Positions 8,489-17,266 of a stretch of DNA of 44,764 nucleotides are shown here, piece by piece; the first letter of the stretch is position 1, and every line of letters starts with the position of its first letter. The stretch spans positions 1 through 44,764 of the forward strand of contig JALOAJ010000019.1 in assembly GCA_023228885.1 (NCBI GenBank), written 5' to 3'. The position numbers were made by a program, and so were the translations under genes. Source of the stretch: Bacillota bacterium (GTDB lineage Bacteria > Bacillota > Clostridia > Monoglobales > Firm-18). The notes beneath the pieces were generated by a model. It was not told the DNA's origin and made no database searches. It saw only the letters and a list, made by a program, of their open reading frames with translations.

Positions 8489-9856
8489 TTATTTTTTAAG
8501 CTCTAAATATGCCCCTTGACTAACAAGAATATTCTGCACCTTTTCCGTGCTAATACTTTGCACCGAAACACCATCCCTAACAGCGATAGACGCCGCCGCA
8601 CCGCCTGCATGCCCAATAGCCCCCGATATAGGCGATACCCTTATGCTTGCTTGAGCCTCAAACGTAGCTGAAATGCAACGCCCCACCACAATTAGATTAT
8701 CAACCATGTTACTTATAAGCGCCCTGTAAGGAATACTATATACATGCCCATACGGGAAGTGGATTGACTTGCAATCTACATTATCCTCCAATGAAGGTGC
8801 ATGAATATCAATAGGATAGCCCCCATGGGCAATAACATCGTCAAATTGCTTGCCCGCAAATAAATCCTCTGCTGTAAGCGTATATATTCCCTTGATATTC
8901 CGCGAACTTCTAACTCCCACCGCATAACCTGTGCATTGTATAATCGACTGTTCAAAACCCGCAACCCTTGATTTCAAAAAGGCTTCAAGTTCCCTTGCCT
9001 GTCTTCGCCCTTCAATCTCCGCCTTGGTAAGAGCCCATGGGTCGGTGCTGTCATATCCTTGTATCCGTGTGGTGTTGACAATAACCTCACCCGGGTTATT
9101 TGTTTCAAAAAACAAAATATTATCGCGGTTAAAAGTTATCTCACCCATCTTTCGCGCCTCTTTCATCTCATCTATAAAACCCGAGGCAGAAAGCCGGGGC
9201 GCCTTATCAACTAACGATACATCCCCTTTGAGCCGAGGAAAATCGGCTGGATTTGCTTTTATAAATTCCTTAATCCTGTTTATGTCAACATTGCGAATTT
9301 TAATGTTGGCGGTAAGCGGTTGGCTTGCTCCGTCCGACGGGCGCCCTTTAGCATATTCAACGCCGCTCCACGCCGAAAGGTCGGCATCTCCCGTTGCGTC
9401 TATGAACACCTTTGCAAAAAGCCTTTCAACGCCCGCCTTATTGCAAACGGTTATATAATTTATTTCTTTACCATTCATATTTACCCCTGCCAAAAATGAA
9501 TGATACAAAAGCTCGCCGCCGCTTTCCAAAAGCATTTTTTCAAGCTCATGCTTCATGCCCTCTGCATCAAAAGGCGTAACCGTATAGGTGTAACCTGTCG
9601 TATCGAAAATATGCCCTGTGGATTTGCCGTTGCTTTTCATTTTTTCTATAAGCTCGCCTGCAATGCCCTGGACAACCTGTTTTTCACCGGCATGAAAACT
9701 CATCATGGGGCCAACCCCTGCGGCGGTCAACACACCCCCAAGAAATCCGTGCTGCTCTACCACCAAGGTTTTGCATCCGCATCTTGCAGCCGATATTGCC
9801 GCACACGCCCCGGAAATGCCTCCTCCAACTATAATTACATCCCATTTTTTTAGCAT
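8489..9856 (-). CDS. FAD-dependent oxidoreductase (FAD_oxidored family)
   Basis: This cytosolic flavoprotein has 455 residues. The N-terminal FAD motif DVIIVGGGISGACAAISAA (residues 6-24) is followed by VVEQHGFLGG and VGPMMSFH, typical of PF12831 proteins. Mid-protein KVFIDATGDADLSAWSGVEY matches KVFIDATGD-type blocks in the family and has an equivalent (FVDCTGDGDLAAWAGAKY) in the paralogue at 225-1553. The C-terminus shows NLIVVGRCISATFEAQASIRV. No signal peptide is present, so it probably acts on an imported sugar or intermediate, though the substrate is unknown. Such genes are often mislabelled 'xanthan lyase' and should not be read that way. It sits between the transporter permease (27 bp away) and a secreted protein (14 bp away), inside the operon. 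Confidence 0.85.
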   Translation of the reverse strand: MLKKWDVIIVGGGISGACAAISAARCGCKTLVVEQHGFLGGVLTAAGVGPMMSFHAGEKQVVQGIAGELIEKMKSNGKSTGHIFDTTGYTYTVTPFDAEGMKHELEKMLLESGGELLYHSFLAGVNMNGKEINYITVCNKAGVERLFAKVFIDATGDADLSAWSGVEYAKGRPSDGASQPLTANIKIRNVDINRIKEFIKANPADFPRLKGDVSLVDKAPRLSASGFIDEMKEARKMGEITFNRDNILFFETNNPGEVIVNTTRIQGYDSTDPWALTKAEIEGRRQARELEAFLKSRVAGFEQSIIQCTGYAVGVRSSRNIKGIYTLTAEDLFAGKQFDDVIAHGGYPIDIHAPSLEDNVDCKSIHFPYGHVYSIPYRALISNMVDNLIVVGRCISATFEAQASIRVSPISGAIGHAGGAAASIAVRDGVSVQSISTEKVQNILVSQGAYLELKK

Positions 9857-9883
9857 TATCCCACTCCAAAAATATTATTTAAC

Positions 9884-10765
9884 TCATCCCTTTACCGAAC
9901 CTATCAAAATCCCCTTTATAAAATACTTTTGCAAATATGGATATACGCAAAGTATGGGGACCGTCGAGGCTATAATTGTTGCCGCGCGAACGCCCTCCGG
10001 CGCGACATGCATAAGAAAGTCGTCCGATTTAGCCGTTGCAGTCGTGTCGTTAACTTCCATAACAACATCCCTAAGATAAAGTTGCAAGGGTTTAAGACTT
10101 GTTTTGTTTATATACAACATCGGTCCGAAATAATCATTCCAATGAGTTACTGCAGCAAATAGAGTTATGGTTGCAAAAACCGGAAGGGAAAGCGGTATGA
10201 TAATCTTGAACAGTATTAATGTGTTCGATGCACCATCGATTTTTGCCGATTCCTCAAGGCTTTCCGGCAAGCTTTCATAGTAATTTTTGATAATAAGCAT
10301 ATTAAAAACGCTTATCATACCCGGCAAAATAATCGACCAAAGGGTGTTATACAGCCCCAAATTTTTAATAAGCAGGTAGTTGGGAATCATTCCTCCGCTA
10401 AAAAACATTGTGAACACATACAGTATCAATACAGCCTTTATCCCGGGAAGATGTTTCTTCGACAATGGGTACGCCGCAATGCCTGTCATCAAAAGGGCAA
10501 GGAAAGTTCCCGCAACCGTTATGATGACAGAAATTAAAAAAGAGTTTAAAAACTGCCGTGATGTTATAACATATTTAATGTTGTCAAGTTGAAACCCTAC
10601 CGGCAGAATTGATACTTTTCCCGATATAACCGCCCAATCCTCGCTTATAGCCTTTGCAATAATATTAAGGAACGGAAGTATTGTCGATATTGCAAAAAGC
10701 GTAAGAAGCGCATAGGAAAATATATCAACCATATAATCCTCGACTGTTTTTTTCAAACTAAGCAC
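9884..10765 (-). CDS. Carbohydrate ABC transporter permease, LplC/YtcP type
   Basis: This 293-residue inner-membrane permease of the CUT1 sugar importers (PF00528) has about six transmembrane helices and the cytoplasmic EAA loop EESAKIDGASNTLILFKIIIPLSLP that contacts the ATPase. It ends FIKGILIGSVKG, the usual end of LplC/YtcP proteins. The start is GTG, 5 nt after AAAGG, and both lie within a ~90-bp inverted-repeat element (10760-10849). Its partner permease is upstream at 10879-11844 and the binding protein beyond that. No ATPase gene is present in the window. This is normal for the subfamily, which usually borrows a shared MsmK-type ATPase encoded elsewhere. Confidence 0.93.
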   Translation of the reverse strand: MLSLKKTVEDYMVDIFSYALLTLFAISTILPFLNIIAKAISEDWAVISGKVSILPVGFQLDNIKYVITSRQFLNSFLISVIITVAGTFLALLMTGIAAYPLSKKHLPGIKAVLILYVFTMFFSGGMIPNYLLIKNLGLYNTLWSIILPGMISVFNMLIIKNYYESLPESLEESAKIDGASNTLILFKIIIPLSLPVFATITLFAAVTHWNDYFGPMLYINKTSLKPLQLYLRDVVMEVNDTTATAKSDDFLMHVAPEGVRAATIIASTVPILCVYPYLQKYFIKGILIGSVKG

Positions 10766-10849
10766 CGTTGCCTTTCCGGCTCACATAGTTGTATCAAGGT
10801 TTGCACCACGCTCTTACCGTGAGCCGGGTAAGGCGTATAAATGGCGCTT
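10760..10849. repeat. Intergenic inverted-repeat element, copy A (90 bp)
   Basis: This copy contains CCGGCTCAC (10776-10784) and its reverse complement GTGAGCCGG (10819-10827) around a 34-nt centre. Outer, degenerate arms begin AAGCACCGTT and end AATGGCGCTT. It aligns over its whole length with the element at 29456-29547. It lies between the two permease genes and overlaps the GTG start of the downstream permease, supplying its ribosome site. It resembles a small palindromic or MITE-like repeat. Confidence 0.75.
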
Positions 10850-10878
10850 TTTTCATTATTTTTTAAAATCAACATATC

Positions 10879-11844
10879 TCACCATATACTTTTATTAACC
10901 ATCTTTTTGCTTATCCAGTTGCCTGCAATAATCAAAAGAAACCCCACAACCGAATTAAATAAGCCTACCGCTGTGCTGAAGCTGTATTCCATTTTACCAA
11001 TACCCATTCTGTAAACATAAGTTCCGATAATGTCGCCCACATCATAAACTATGGGGTTATAAAGCATAAGAATTTGCTCCGTACCCGCATCTAAAATATG
11101 CCCAAGCCTTAAAATCAGCATAAGCACAATCGTGGACGAAAGCCCGGGGAGCGTTATATAAATCATTTGCTTTACCCTTCCCGCCCCGTCAATTCGGGCA
11201 GCCTCATAAATTTCCTGGTCAATGCCTGCAATTGCGGCAAGATATACAATTGCGCCCCATCCCGCTTCTTTCCACGCTCCGGATGTCACAACAATGCTCC
11301 TAAACCACTTGGCTGATATCATAAACTGGATTGATTCCCCGCCAAAAGCTTTTATCAGCATATTTACAAGCCCCGATGTGGGAGAAAGGATGCTGACAAA
11401 TAAACCGCTTACAATAACCCACGAAAGAAAGTGGGGCATATAAATTATCGTTTGTATTACCTTTTTATACATGCCATTTCTTATCTCGTTTAATATAACG
11501 GCAATGAGAATGGGTATCGGAAAGGTAAACAAAAGCTTGTAACAACTAATAAGCAAGGTATTAGTTAAAACACTGTAAAACTCATCCGATTTGAAAAGTT
11601 TTATGAAATTTGCAAAACCAACCCATTCGCTTTTTGCTATTCCCGAAATTATATTAAAATCCTGAAAAGCAATCACGATACCATACATAGGTAAATATTT
11701 AAATATAAACAAATATAAAAGCCCCGGAATCATCAAAAAATATAAATCCATATTTGAAATGAATTTTTTTCGTATATTCCTTGTGCTTAACCTAAGGTTT
11801 CTTTTACACTTAACAGGCATCGTATTTATTGAGTTATTCACCAT
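10879..11844 (-). CDS. Carbohydrate ABC transporter permease, LplB type
   Basis: This 321-residue integral membrane protein belongs to the CUT1 permeases (PF00528). The first helix region reads YFLMIPGLLYLFIFKYLPMYG, a hallmark of LplB-type permeases. The EAA loop is YEAARIDGAGRVKQMIYITLPGL. The protein ends GNWISKKMVNKSIW, again typical. AGGAG lies 7 nt before the ATG. It forms the membrane channel with the permease at 9884-10765 and receives sugar from the lipoprotein at 11878-13398, whose gene ends 33 bp before it. LplB-type importers carry complex plant oligosaccharides such as rhamnogalacturonan fragments in known cases. The actual ligand here cannot be read from the sequence. Confidence 0.94.
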   Translation of the reverse strand: MVNNSINTMPVKCKRNLRLSTRNIRKKFISNMDLYFLMIPGLLYLFIFKYLPMYGIVIAFQDFNIISGIAKSEWVGFANFIKLFKSDEFYSVLTNTLLISCYKLLFTFPIPILIAVILNEIRNGMYKKVIQTIIYMPHFLSWVIVSGLFVSILSPTSGLVNMLIKAFGGESIQFMISAKWFRSIVVTSGAWKEAGWGAIVYLAAIAGIDQEIYEAARIDGAGRVKQMIYITLPGLSSTIVLMLILRLGHILDAGTEQILMLYNPIVYDVGDIIGTYVYRMGIGKMEYSFSTAVGLFNSVVGFLLIIAGNWISKKMVNKSIW

Positions 11845-11877
11845 TTTTTCGCTCCTAAAGGGGGATAAAAAACTTTT

Positions 11878-13398
11878 TTATTTATTTATTCTGTACCATT
11901 CGTTAACTTCCTTAGTTAGTTCTTCTCCGCCCTCTTCCCTCCATTTTTTCAGAAAATTATCGTATTCCGAAACAGAAGAAGCGCCCACAACAATCTTCAT
12001 GCTAAAATCAGAAAGCATTTGGTTGAGAACCTGTATATGCTTTTCATTTTGCAGCGAAGGAGCATTCCTGATAGGGTTGGTGACAATAAATTTCGACCTT
12101 TCGTCATCCCTCATATACATAAAGGCGTCATATATCCTTTGGTCCTTGCGCACACGCGCCTGCCAATATATCGGATACATTTCATCGTCTTGACCCGTAA
12201 GAAAGTTGTTGGAATATGAGCGCTCGTCATAAAAGGTTGGGTCTATTGGAATATACTGTCCATCTTCGATAGTATAATGCTTGCCCTCCTCACCGATTGC
12301 CAGAAGCCTGAATGTGTCCTGCTCAAGCTTTAAATCTATGTATTTCATTGTTTCAACAGGATTTTTTGATGACTTTGGTATAAAGGTAAATCTGTCAAGA
12401 ATATTTGGGCTTTCCCCTATTCCCCTCATTCCGTCCTTCCCTATGGGCGGATTAAGAAATCTGATGCTTGAATTGGGCACATTTTTTGCAAGCGCATCGG
12501 TAATCGATGCAACATCATAATATGCCAAACTCATCATACCCGCCTTGCCGCTGGTGAATTTCTCCTTAATGGTGGCGGGCTTGTTCGTTGCAAATTCTCT
12601 ATCAATAAGCCCCTTTTCGTAAAGGTGCGCTATGTATTTAAGATATTCCACATATCTAAGGTCCTCCGCCCTGTTAAGCAGCGCCCCGTCAACCTCGTTC
12701 CATGCATTGGGAACCCCGAATGCACCGATAACGCCTACAATTTCAGCCACATTACTTGGCACCAAGGGTATATTGCTTTCCTTGTTTGAGCCGAAATCTT
12801 TGTCCTTTAAAATTTGTAGCAAGTTTGTAAATTCCTCTAAGGTTTGGGGTTGCGCTGTTCCTGCTAAGTCCATCCAATCACCGCGTACAGCAAGCATTGA
12901 AGAAAAAGAGCCCACGTCGTTTCCGCCGGCTGCGCCAAGGGTGGGGATACCGTAGATTTTGTCGTCTATCTTCATTAAATCAAAGGACGAACCCTTGATA
13001 ACGTTTCTCATGTTTTCTCCGTACTGGGCAATCCACTCATCAAGGGGGAATAAAGCGCCCTGGCGTGCATATTCAGCCCATCTTGCTTTTTGCGAATTTG
13101 TACATATAATCATGTCATAGTCTTCGTTTGACGCTATGATAAGATTAAGTTTTTCTTCCGGATTGTCCTGAGGCAGCATATCATACCGCACGATGTAACC
13201 TGTCTTTTCCTCCAAGTCCTTGACTGCGGGGTATGTATTCGGGTCCTCCCTCATGTAATTAATCAAAGCCTTTAAAACAGGCTTTCCGTTCTTTTCGTTG
13301 CTTGTTACTGCTGTGTTTTTTCCGCAACCGCTTAGCATCACAAGGGCAATTGCAAACATAACCGCCATGCTTAAAATGTTTCGGCTTAACTTTCTCAT
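11878..13398 (-). CDS. Sugar-binding lipoprotein of the ABC importer (LplA type)
   Basis: This 506-residue extracellular solute-binding protein (SBP_bac_1 fold) begins with a positively charged signal segment and the lipobox LSGC, so it should be anchored on the outer face of the membrane. The body has the long two-lobe layout of LplA/YtcQ proteins: YDMIICTNSQKARWAEYARQGALFPLDEW early and IPTLGAAGGNDVGSFSSMLAVRGDWMD in the middle. The ATG at 13398 was chosen since GGGAGG lies 7 nt upstream; a TTG two codons earlier is too close to that site. It lies 100 bp after the SLH protein gene and is followed directly by both permease genes. It should set the substrate range of the importer. Confidence 0.93.
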   Translation of the reverse strand: MRKLSRNILSMAVMFAIALVMLSGCGKNTAVTSNEKNGKPVLKALINYMREDPNTYPAVKDLEEKTGYIVRYDMLPQDNPEEKLNLIIASNEDYDMIICTNSQKARWAEYARQGALFPLDEWIAQYGENMRNVIKGSSFDLMKIDDKIYGIPTLGAAGGNDVGSFSSMLAVRGDWMDLAGTAQPQTLEEFTNLLQILKDKDFGSNKESNIPLVPSNVAEIVGVIGAFGVPNAWNEVDGALLNRAEDLRYVEYLKYIAHLYEKGLIDREFATNKPATIKEKFTSGKAGMMSLAYYDVASITDALAKNVPNSSIRFLNPPIGKDGMRGIGESPNILDRFTFIPKSSKNPVETMKYIDLKLEQDTFRLLAIGEEGKHYTIEDGQYIPIDPTFYDERSYSNNFLTGQDDEMYPIYWQARVRKDQRIYDAFMYMRDDERSKFIVTNPIRNAPSLQNEKHIQVLNQMLSDFSMKIVVGASSVSEYDNFLKKWREEGGEELTKEVNEWYRINK

Positions 13399-13498
13399 AT
13401 CCAATCCTCCCGGTTTTTATATATTACTCCTTTAATTTTTTAAAACTGTGTACAAACCGTTGATGCAAACTTACCCGGCTCTCATGCGTGTTGTTGGC

Positions 13499-16400
13499 TC
13501 AATCCCTGTATATAACTATTTCTTGCCCGCGTGAAATTCTAAATCGCACAAAAATTTTATCCCCGATTGCAAGCTCTGACATATCCGCCGCCGTCACATT
13601 CCTTGACATATTGCAGATATACACCCTGGGGTTGCTAACGACATAAAGATATGAGTTTTCCTTATCCATAGACCCGTCAAAGCTCATAAGAAGTATGTCA
13701 CCATTATTATACATTCCCGTTAACACCCCGTATGCTCCTGCAAATCTATCCATCATGCTTCCGTTTTGCCCATAAACGGTATTTTCGCTGCTGTGCATTA
13801 TGTGCTTCACATTTACATTGCCCTCGTTATTCTTGTTAATGAGAATGACATCACCCCGTTGCAGATTTGTGAAAACATTGCTGCTGTCGGATACAAACTC
13901 AACCCTGCTGCCCCCTTGCATTCCATAAAGCTTTTGCAGCGCTTCACCCCTCTCATCAACCATAACTACCACCCTGTCAACCAATATAATGTTTTGGTCG
14001 GAAGTAAGCGAAACAGAGGAACTGAAAAGGTCGGTTCCCACCAACACTTTTGGCGTTCTTATATCACCCATTTCATAAGCGGCAAGGCTATATGAGGTGT
14101 CATTTACAAAGCCGCTTTTAGGGAAGGTTGAATACTTTTCTTCTTCCTTGGGCTTAATTGGAACAGAAAAAATTATTGTGTTGTTGTTTACAAGGAACTC
14201 CGCATGTTCATTGGAAGGGGTAAGGAACATAGAGGTTGTAGATTTATACCTCCTTACGGCAGTTTCCGCCGACTCCTCCATAACCTCAATCAGATTAATT
14301 TCGTTATCGGAGTTAAGCTCATAATATATAGGTCTTAAAACTTGCAAACCTGAGGTTAGATATAACTGCTCGGGGGTCAAAACAGGCTCTGAATCTGAGA
14401 GAATAAACTTAACCCCGCCGGTGCGTGTTATTATATTGTCAGCCGTTTCCAGTTTTTCAATGGTAACGCCTTCCGATTGCCCCTGCGAAAAATTAAATTC
14501 CCCCAAGTATTCCCATCCTGCGGCGCCAACAGCAAAATTCACCGAAGTTGTAAAAACACCGTTTTTGTGGGCCACGCTGACGCTCACATTCGGGTCATTA
14601 TTGGAACTGTGCATAAGTTTGTATAAATAAACATCGTATTTGCCCGTTTGCAAGCCTTCAGCGCTGTATGTTGCAGTAGAACCCACTACCCTTGAATAAA
14701 GCGAGGCTTTCCCTGAAGGGGTTTGAACGGAACTGCTTGAATACCAACTGCCGGCGCTGCTAAAACCGCTTTCTCCGGGCTCGATGATTGTTATTCTGTC
14801 TTGAATTCCGTCATTTGGCATAACAAATGTTTCATCATCTTTGAGGGTCTCTGAGTTAATTCGGCTGCCGTTATAGCTAAGTTTATCTGCAATTTTTAGC
14901 GTTTCCCACTTATTGCTTTGCAACAACATTTTCAACTTTGCTTTGCCTGACAGCCCCTTTTCGGATGCCAACTTATATGCATATGCGTAACCCTCGCCCT
15001 CATTTGTCAGCGGGTTAAATGCTGCAATTTTGCCATCTATGTCTTTGTAAAAAGTTCCTTCGCTGTACAGCTTGATTTCAGGCGCTTCCTCAGGCAGTGC
15101 AGCGGCAGCTGCGATGTAGCTTTCCGACAATTCGTATGCCGCACCGTCAATTATTATCTCGTCTTTGCCAACCTCCGTAACCTTTCCATTAAAGCTTTCC
15201 CTAACAATAATAACTTCGTATATGCGTTCGGCTTGCATCTCGGTTGTTTCTAAAACGCATAAAATATCCCACTCGTTTATATCCTCTATTTTTGCATCTG
15301 TGCCATCGGCATACTTTATTGAATATTTTTTAATGTTACTTTGCCCAAGGTTCAAAGAACCCTTTCCATACTTGACAAAAATGCTTTCTGCATAAGAGTT
15401 TGCCGCACCTGCAACATAAATTTTATAGTTTTTTATAAAGGCAATGTCATAAACGCCGTCATTATTGTTATCAATAAGGGTAACGGTTCCCAACGAAGGA
15501 TGAAAGTCGCTTGCCATATATTCCATAAGCAAGCCGTTATTATACAAAACTTTCTTGGCCTGCTCAAACAGCTCTTTGGACTCGTAATTGCCGTTTTCCA
15601 TATATCTGATGCTTATCCCTTCCGCCGTTTCTTTCGCTTCAATTATATCGCGGGATTTTATCACCTTTATTTCATTTCTGTTTGGCGTAATATATATGGC
15701 TTTTATTTCTTTGTTATAGCCATCATCTGTATAATAAAAGGTTACGCTGCAACCCAAACATTTTAGAATATTTGCGTTACTTGCGTATGTAACCTCATCA
15801 ATCATCACCATGCCTTCGGAAACCTTCCTTCCGCTCTCCGTTGTCATAGAACCCACTGTTTGCAAGATGCCGCTTGACTTTTCCATGCCATAGTATTCCG
15901 TAAGCAATGTCTTTCCATAATCGATATAATAGTCGTTTTCTCTTGCAGGGGTTTTTTTCATTAAGTCAATTTCAAGGGAATTATATATCAGCCGCATAGC
16001 CATGGTTATATCAATATCGTCTCCCGCTTTAAGATTCAACCCTTTCAACATGCCCTTATCGTGCGCCGTAATCATGTACCCTCCGGGGTATCCTCCCAAT
16101 TGCTCGGCAGGCTTTTTATAACCCAAAAGCCTAACAAGCACAGCAAGCGCCTGCTCATAGGTGATAATATCATCGGGGTTAAAGCTTCCGTCCGTACCGC
16201 TTCCGCTTATAATGCCAAGATTTTGGGCGATAGAAACATTCGCAAACGCCCAATGCTCTTTTGGGATATCAGAAAAGGGTTCGCTTTCGCCCGACAAAAC
16301 AGAAGTATCCTCAAAACCAATCAAGTTCATGGTAACCGATAAAAATTCCGCCCTTGTAAGAAACCTGTATTCATCTGAGTTATGTAGACTGATTTTGTCA

Positions 16401-17020
16401 AACAGACCAAGCGCAGAAATGAGCTCCGTTTCATTTTCCCTCAGTTGAACTATGCCTTTATAGCGGGATTCTTCTTTCTCGGAATTTGGTTTTTCAGGCG
16501 AAACTTTGATATCAACCTCGTTATGAGACTTGCTGCCGTCAGACGACACAAACTTTACACCGCATGTGCGCGAAACCTGGCTTTCGTCCGTTTCGGTTCT
16601 CTCTATCTTAACATGCTCATATTCCACGCCTTCAAAATAATATGTACCTATGTATTCCCAGCCTGTTTCACCCTTTGAAAAATCAACGGATAAGCTATCG
16701 TATTTTCCATCATAAGCTACTTCCACCCTAAGCCCTTTGTCGTTTGCCGAAGAATGCACAAGCTTATACAAATATACATCGTAAAGCCCCGGGTCAACGC
16801 CTTCGGGACTGTATGCGGCAGTAGCGCCGGTTTCTCTCGAATATAGCGTTTCTTCCCCTGTAAAGCTTAGCAACGCTGAGCTTTTTGACCACTTGCCTGT
16901 GGATTCAAACCCGCTATCGCCGGGTTTAATTATAAGCTCTGCCCCGTTTACCGATATTCCGAAAAAAATCGTTATTACAAATGAAAATATAATAATAGAA
17001 CTTGTCAGTTTTCCAAACAT
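13499..17020 (-). CDS. Large surface protein with golvesin-like modules and SLH domains
   Basis: This 1173-residue protein has a signal peptide (residues 1-28, ending VNGA). Residues about 29-165 form a golvesin-like module (GLYDVYLYKLVHSS, GWEYIGTYYF, SRTCGVKFV). Residues about 190-365 contain SLH-type repeats (FSDIPKEHWAFANVSIAQNLGIISGSG then FNPDDIITYEQALAVLVRLLGY), which would tether the protein to cell-wall polysaccharide. A long beta-rich middle follows, then a second golvesin-like module near 740-885 and an unassigned C-terminal region. The ATG at 17020 has GGGGGG 6 nt upstream; the longer reading frame from 17077 begins upstream of the -10 box and is rejected. Being first in the operon behind a regulated promoter, it may be an inducible S-layer-associated scaffold or substrate-capture protein. 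No catalytic motif was recognised. Confidence 0.85.
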   Translation of the reverse strand: MFGKLTSSIIIFSFVITIFFGISVNGAELIIKPGDSGFESTGKWSKSSALLSFTGEETLYSRETGATAAYSPEGVDPGLYDVYLYKLVHSSANDKGLRVEVAYDGKYDSLSVDFSKGETGWEYIGTYYFEGVEYEHVKIERTETDESQVSRTCGVKFVSSDGSKSHNEVDIKVSPEKPNSEKEESRYKGIVQLRENETELISALGLFDKISLHNSDEYRFLTRAEFLSVTMNLIGFEDTSVLSGESEPFSDIPKEHWAFANVSIAQNLGIISGSGTDGSFNPDDIITYEQALAVLVRLLGYKKPAEQLGGYPGGYMITAHDKGMLKGLNLKAGDDIDITMAMRLIYNSLEIDLMKKTPARENDYYIDYGKTLLTEYYGMEKSSGILQTVGSMTTESGRKVSEGMVMIDEVTYASNANILKCLGCSVTFYYTDDGYNKEIKAIYITPNRNEIKVIKSRDIIEAKETAEGISIRYMENGNYESKELFEQAKKVLYNNGLLMEYMASDFHPSLGTVTLIDNNNDGVYDIAFIKNYKIYVAGAANSYAESIFVKYGKGSLNLGQSNIKKYSIKYADGTDAKIEDINEWDILCVLETTEMQAERIYEVIIVRESFNGKVTEVGKDEIIIDGAAYELSESYIAAAAALPEEAPEIKLYSEGTFYKDIDGKIAAFNPLTNEGEGYAYAYKLASEKGLSGKAKLKMLLQSNKWETLKIADKLSYNGSRINSETLKDDETFVMPNDGIQDRITIIEPGESGFSSAGSWYSSSSVQTPSGKASLYSRVVGSTATYSAEGLQTGKYDVYLYKLMHSSNNDPNVSVSVAHKNGVFTTSVNFAVGAAGWEYLGEFNFSQGQSEGVTIEKLETADNIITRTGGVKFILSDSEPVLTPEQLYLTSGLQVLRPIYYELNSDNEINLIEVMEESAETAVRRYKSTTSMFLTPSNEHAEFLVNNNTIIFSVPIKPKEEEKYSTFPKSGFVNDTSYSLAAYEMGDIRTPKVLVGTDLFSSSVSLTSDQNIILVDRVVVMVDERGEALQKLYGMQGGSRVEFVSDSSNVFTNLQRGDVILINKNNEGNVNVKHIMHSSENTVYGQNGSMMDRFAGAYGVLTGMYNNGDILLMSFDGSMDKENSYLYVVSNPRVYICNMSRNVTAADMSELAIGDKIFVRFRISRGQEIVIYRD

Positions 17021-17067
17021 AAAAAGCCCCCCAATTTTGCTGTTTTCCCATTGAACTGCATAATTAA

Positions 17068-17123
17068 ATAATAACATGTTTGCCGGGCGCTTTACAGGGT
17101 TATAACTATGATTTATGGTAGAA
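17068..17123 (-). promoter_or_regulatory. Regulated promoter of the leftward operon, with conserved 17-bp motif
   Basis: Read on the minus strand, TTCTACCATAAATCATA (17107-17123) is followed 33 bp later by a -10-like TATTAT (17068-17073). The spot where a -35 should be (TGTAAA) is poor, as in activator-dependent promoters. The same 17 bases, at the same 33-bp distance from a -10 box, lie upstream of the secreted hydrolase at 19033. A short TA-CCCT block is also in register in both. The likely binding protein is the AraC-type response regulator encoded in between. Confidence 0.7.
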
Positions 17124-17215
17124 ACCTATAAACACGCTTTTGCAGACTTTCAAGTATGGATGTAACTTTACTATACAAAACTACCAGAAATAATAGTATC
17201 CACCGTTAATTTTGT

Positions 17216-17244
17216 TTGATTTAAAGATTTCAAAATGTTATAAT
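17216..17244 (+). promoter_or_regulatory. Promoter of the response regulator gene
   Basis: A -35 box TTGATT (17216-17221), a 17-bp spacer and a perfect -10 box TATAAT (17239-17244) precede the TTG start at 17267, with the ribosome site GGGGTGG in between. This looks constitutive, in contrast to the two activator-type promoters on either side. Confidence 0.75.
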
Positions 17245-17266
17245 ATAGCTAAATAGGGGTGGTATC

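Noticed and set aside
8931..9458. Plus-strand open frame of 175 codons
   Set aside because: It is antisense to the FAD oxidoreductase, whose motifs span this stretch; no independent evidence.
13470..13481. 12-bp match (GAGCCGGGTAAG on the minus strand) to part of the inverted-repeat element
   Set aside because: Only one arm matches; the partner arm and the outer repeats are missing, so a third copy is not supported.
17021..17077. Longer N-terminus of the SLH protein from 17077
   Set aside because: It would start upstream of the predicted -10 box, while the ATG at 17020 has a strong ribosome site and a clean signal peptide.
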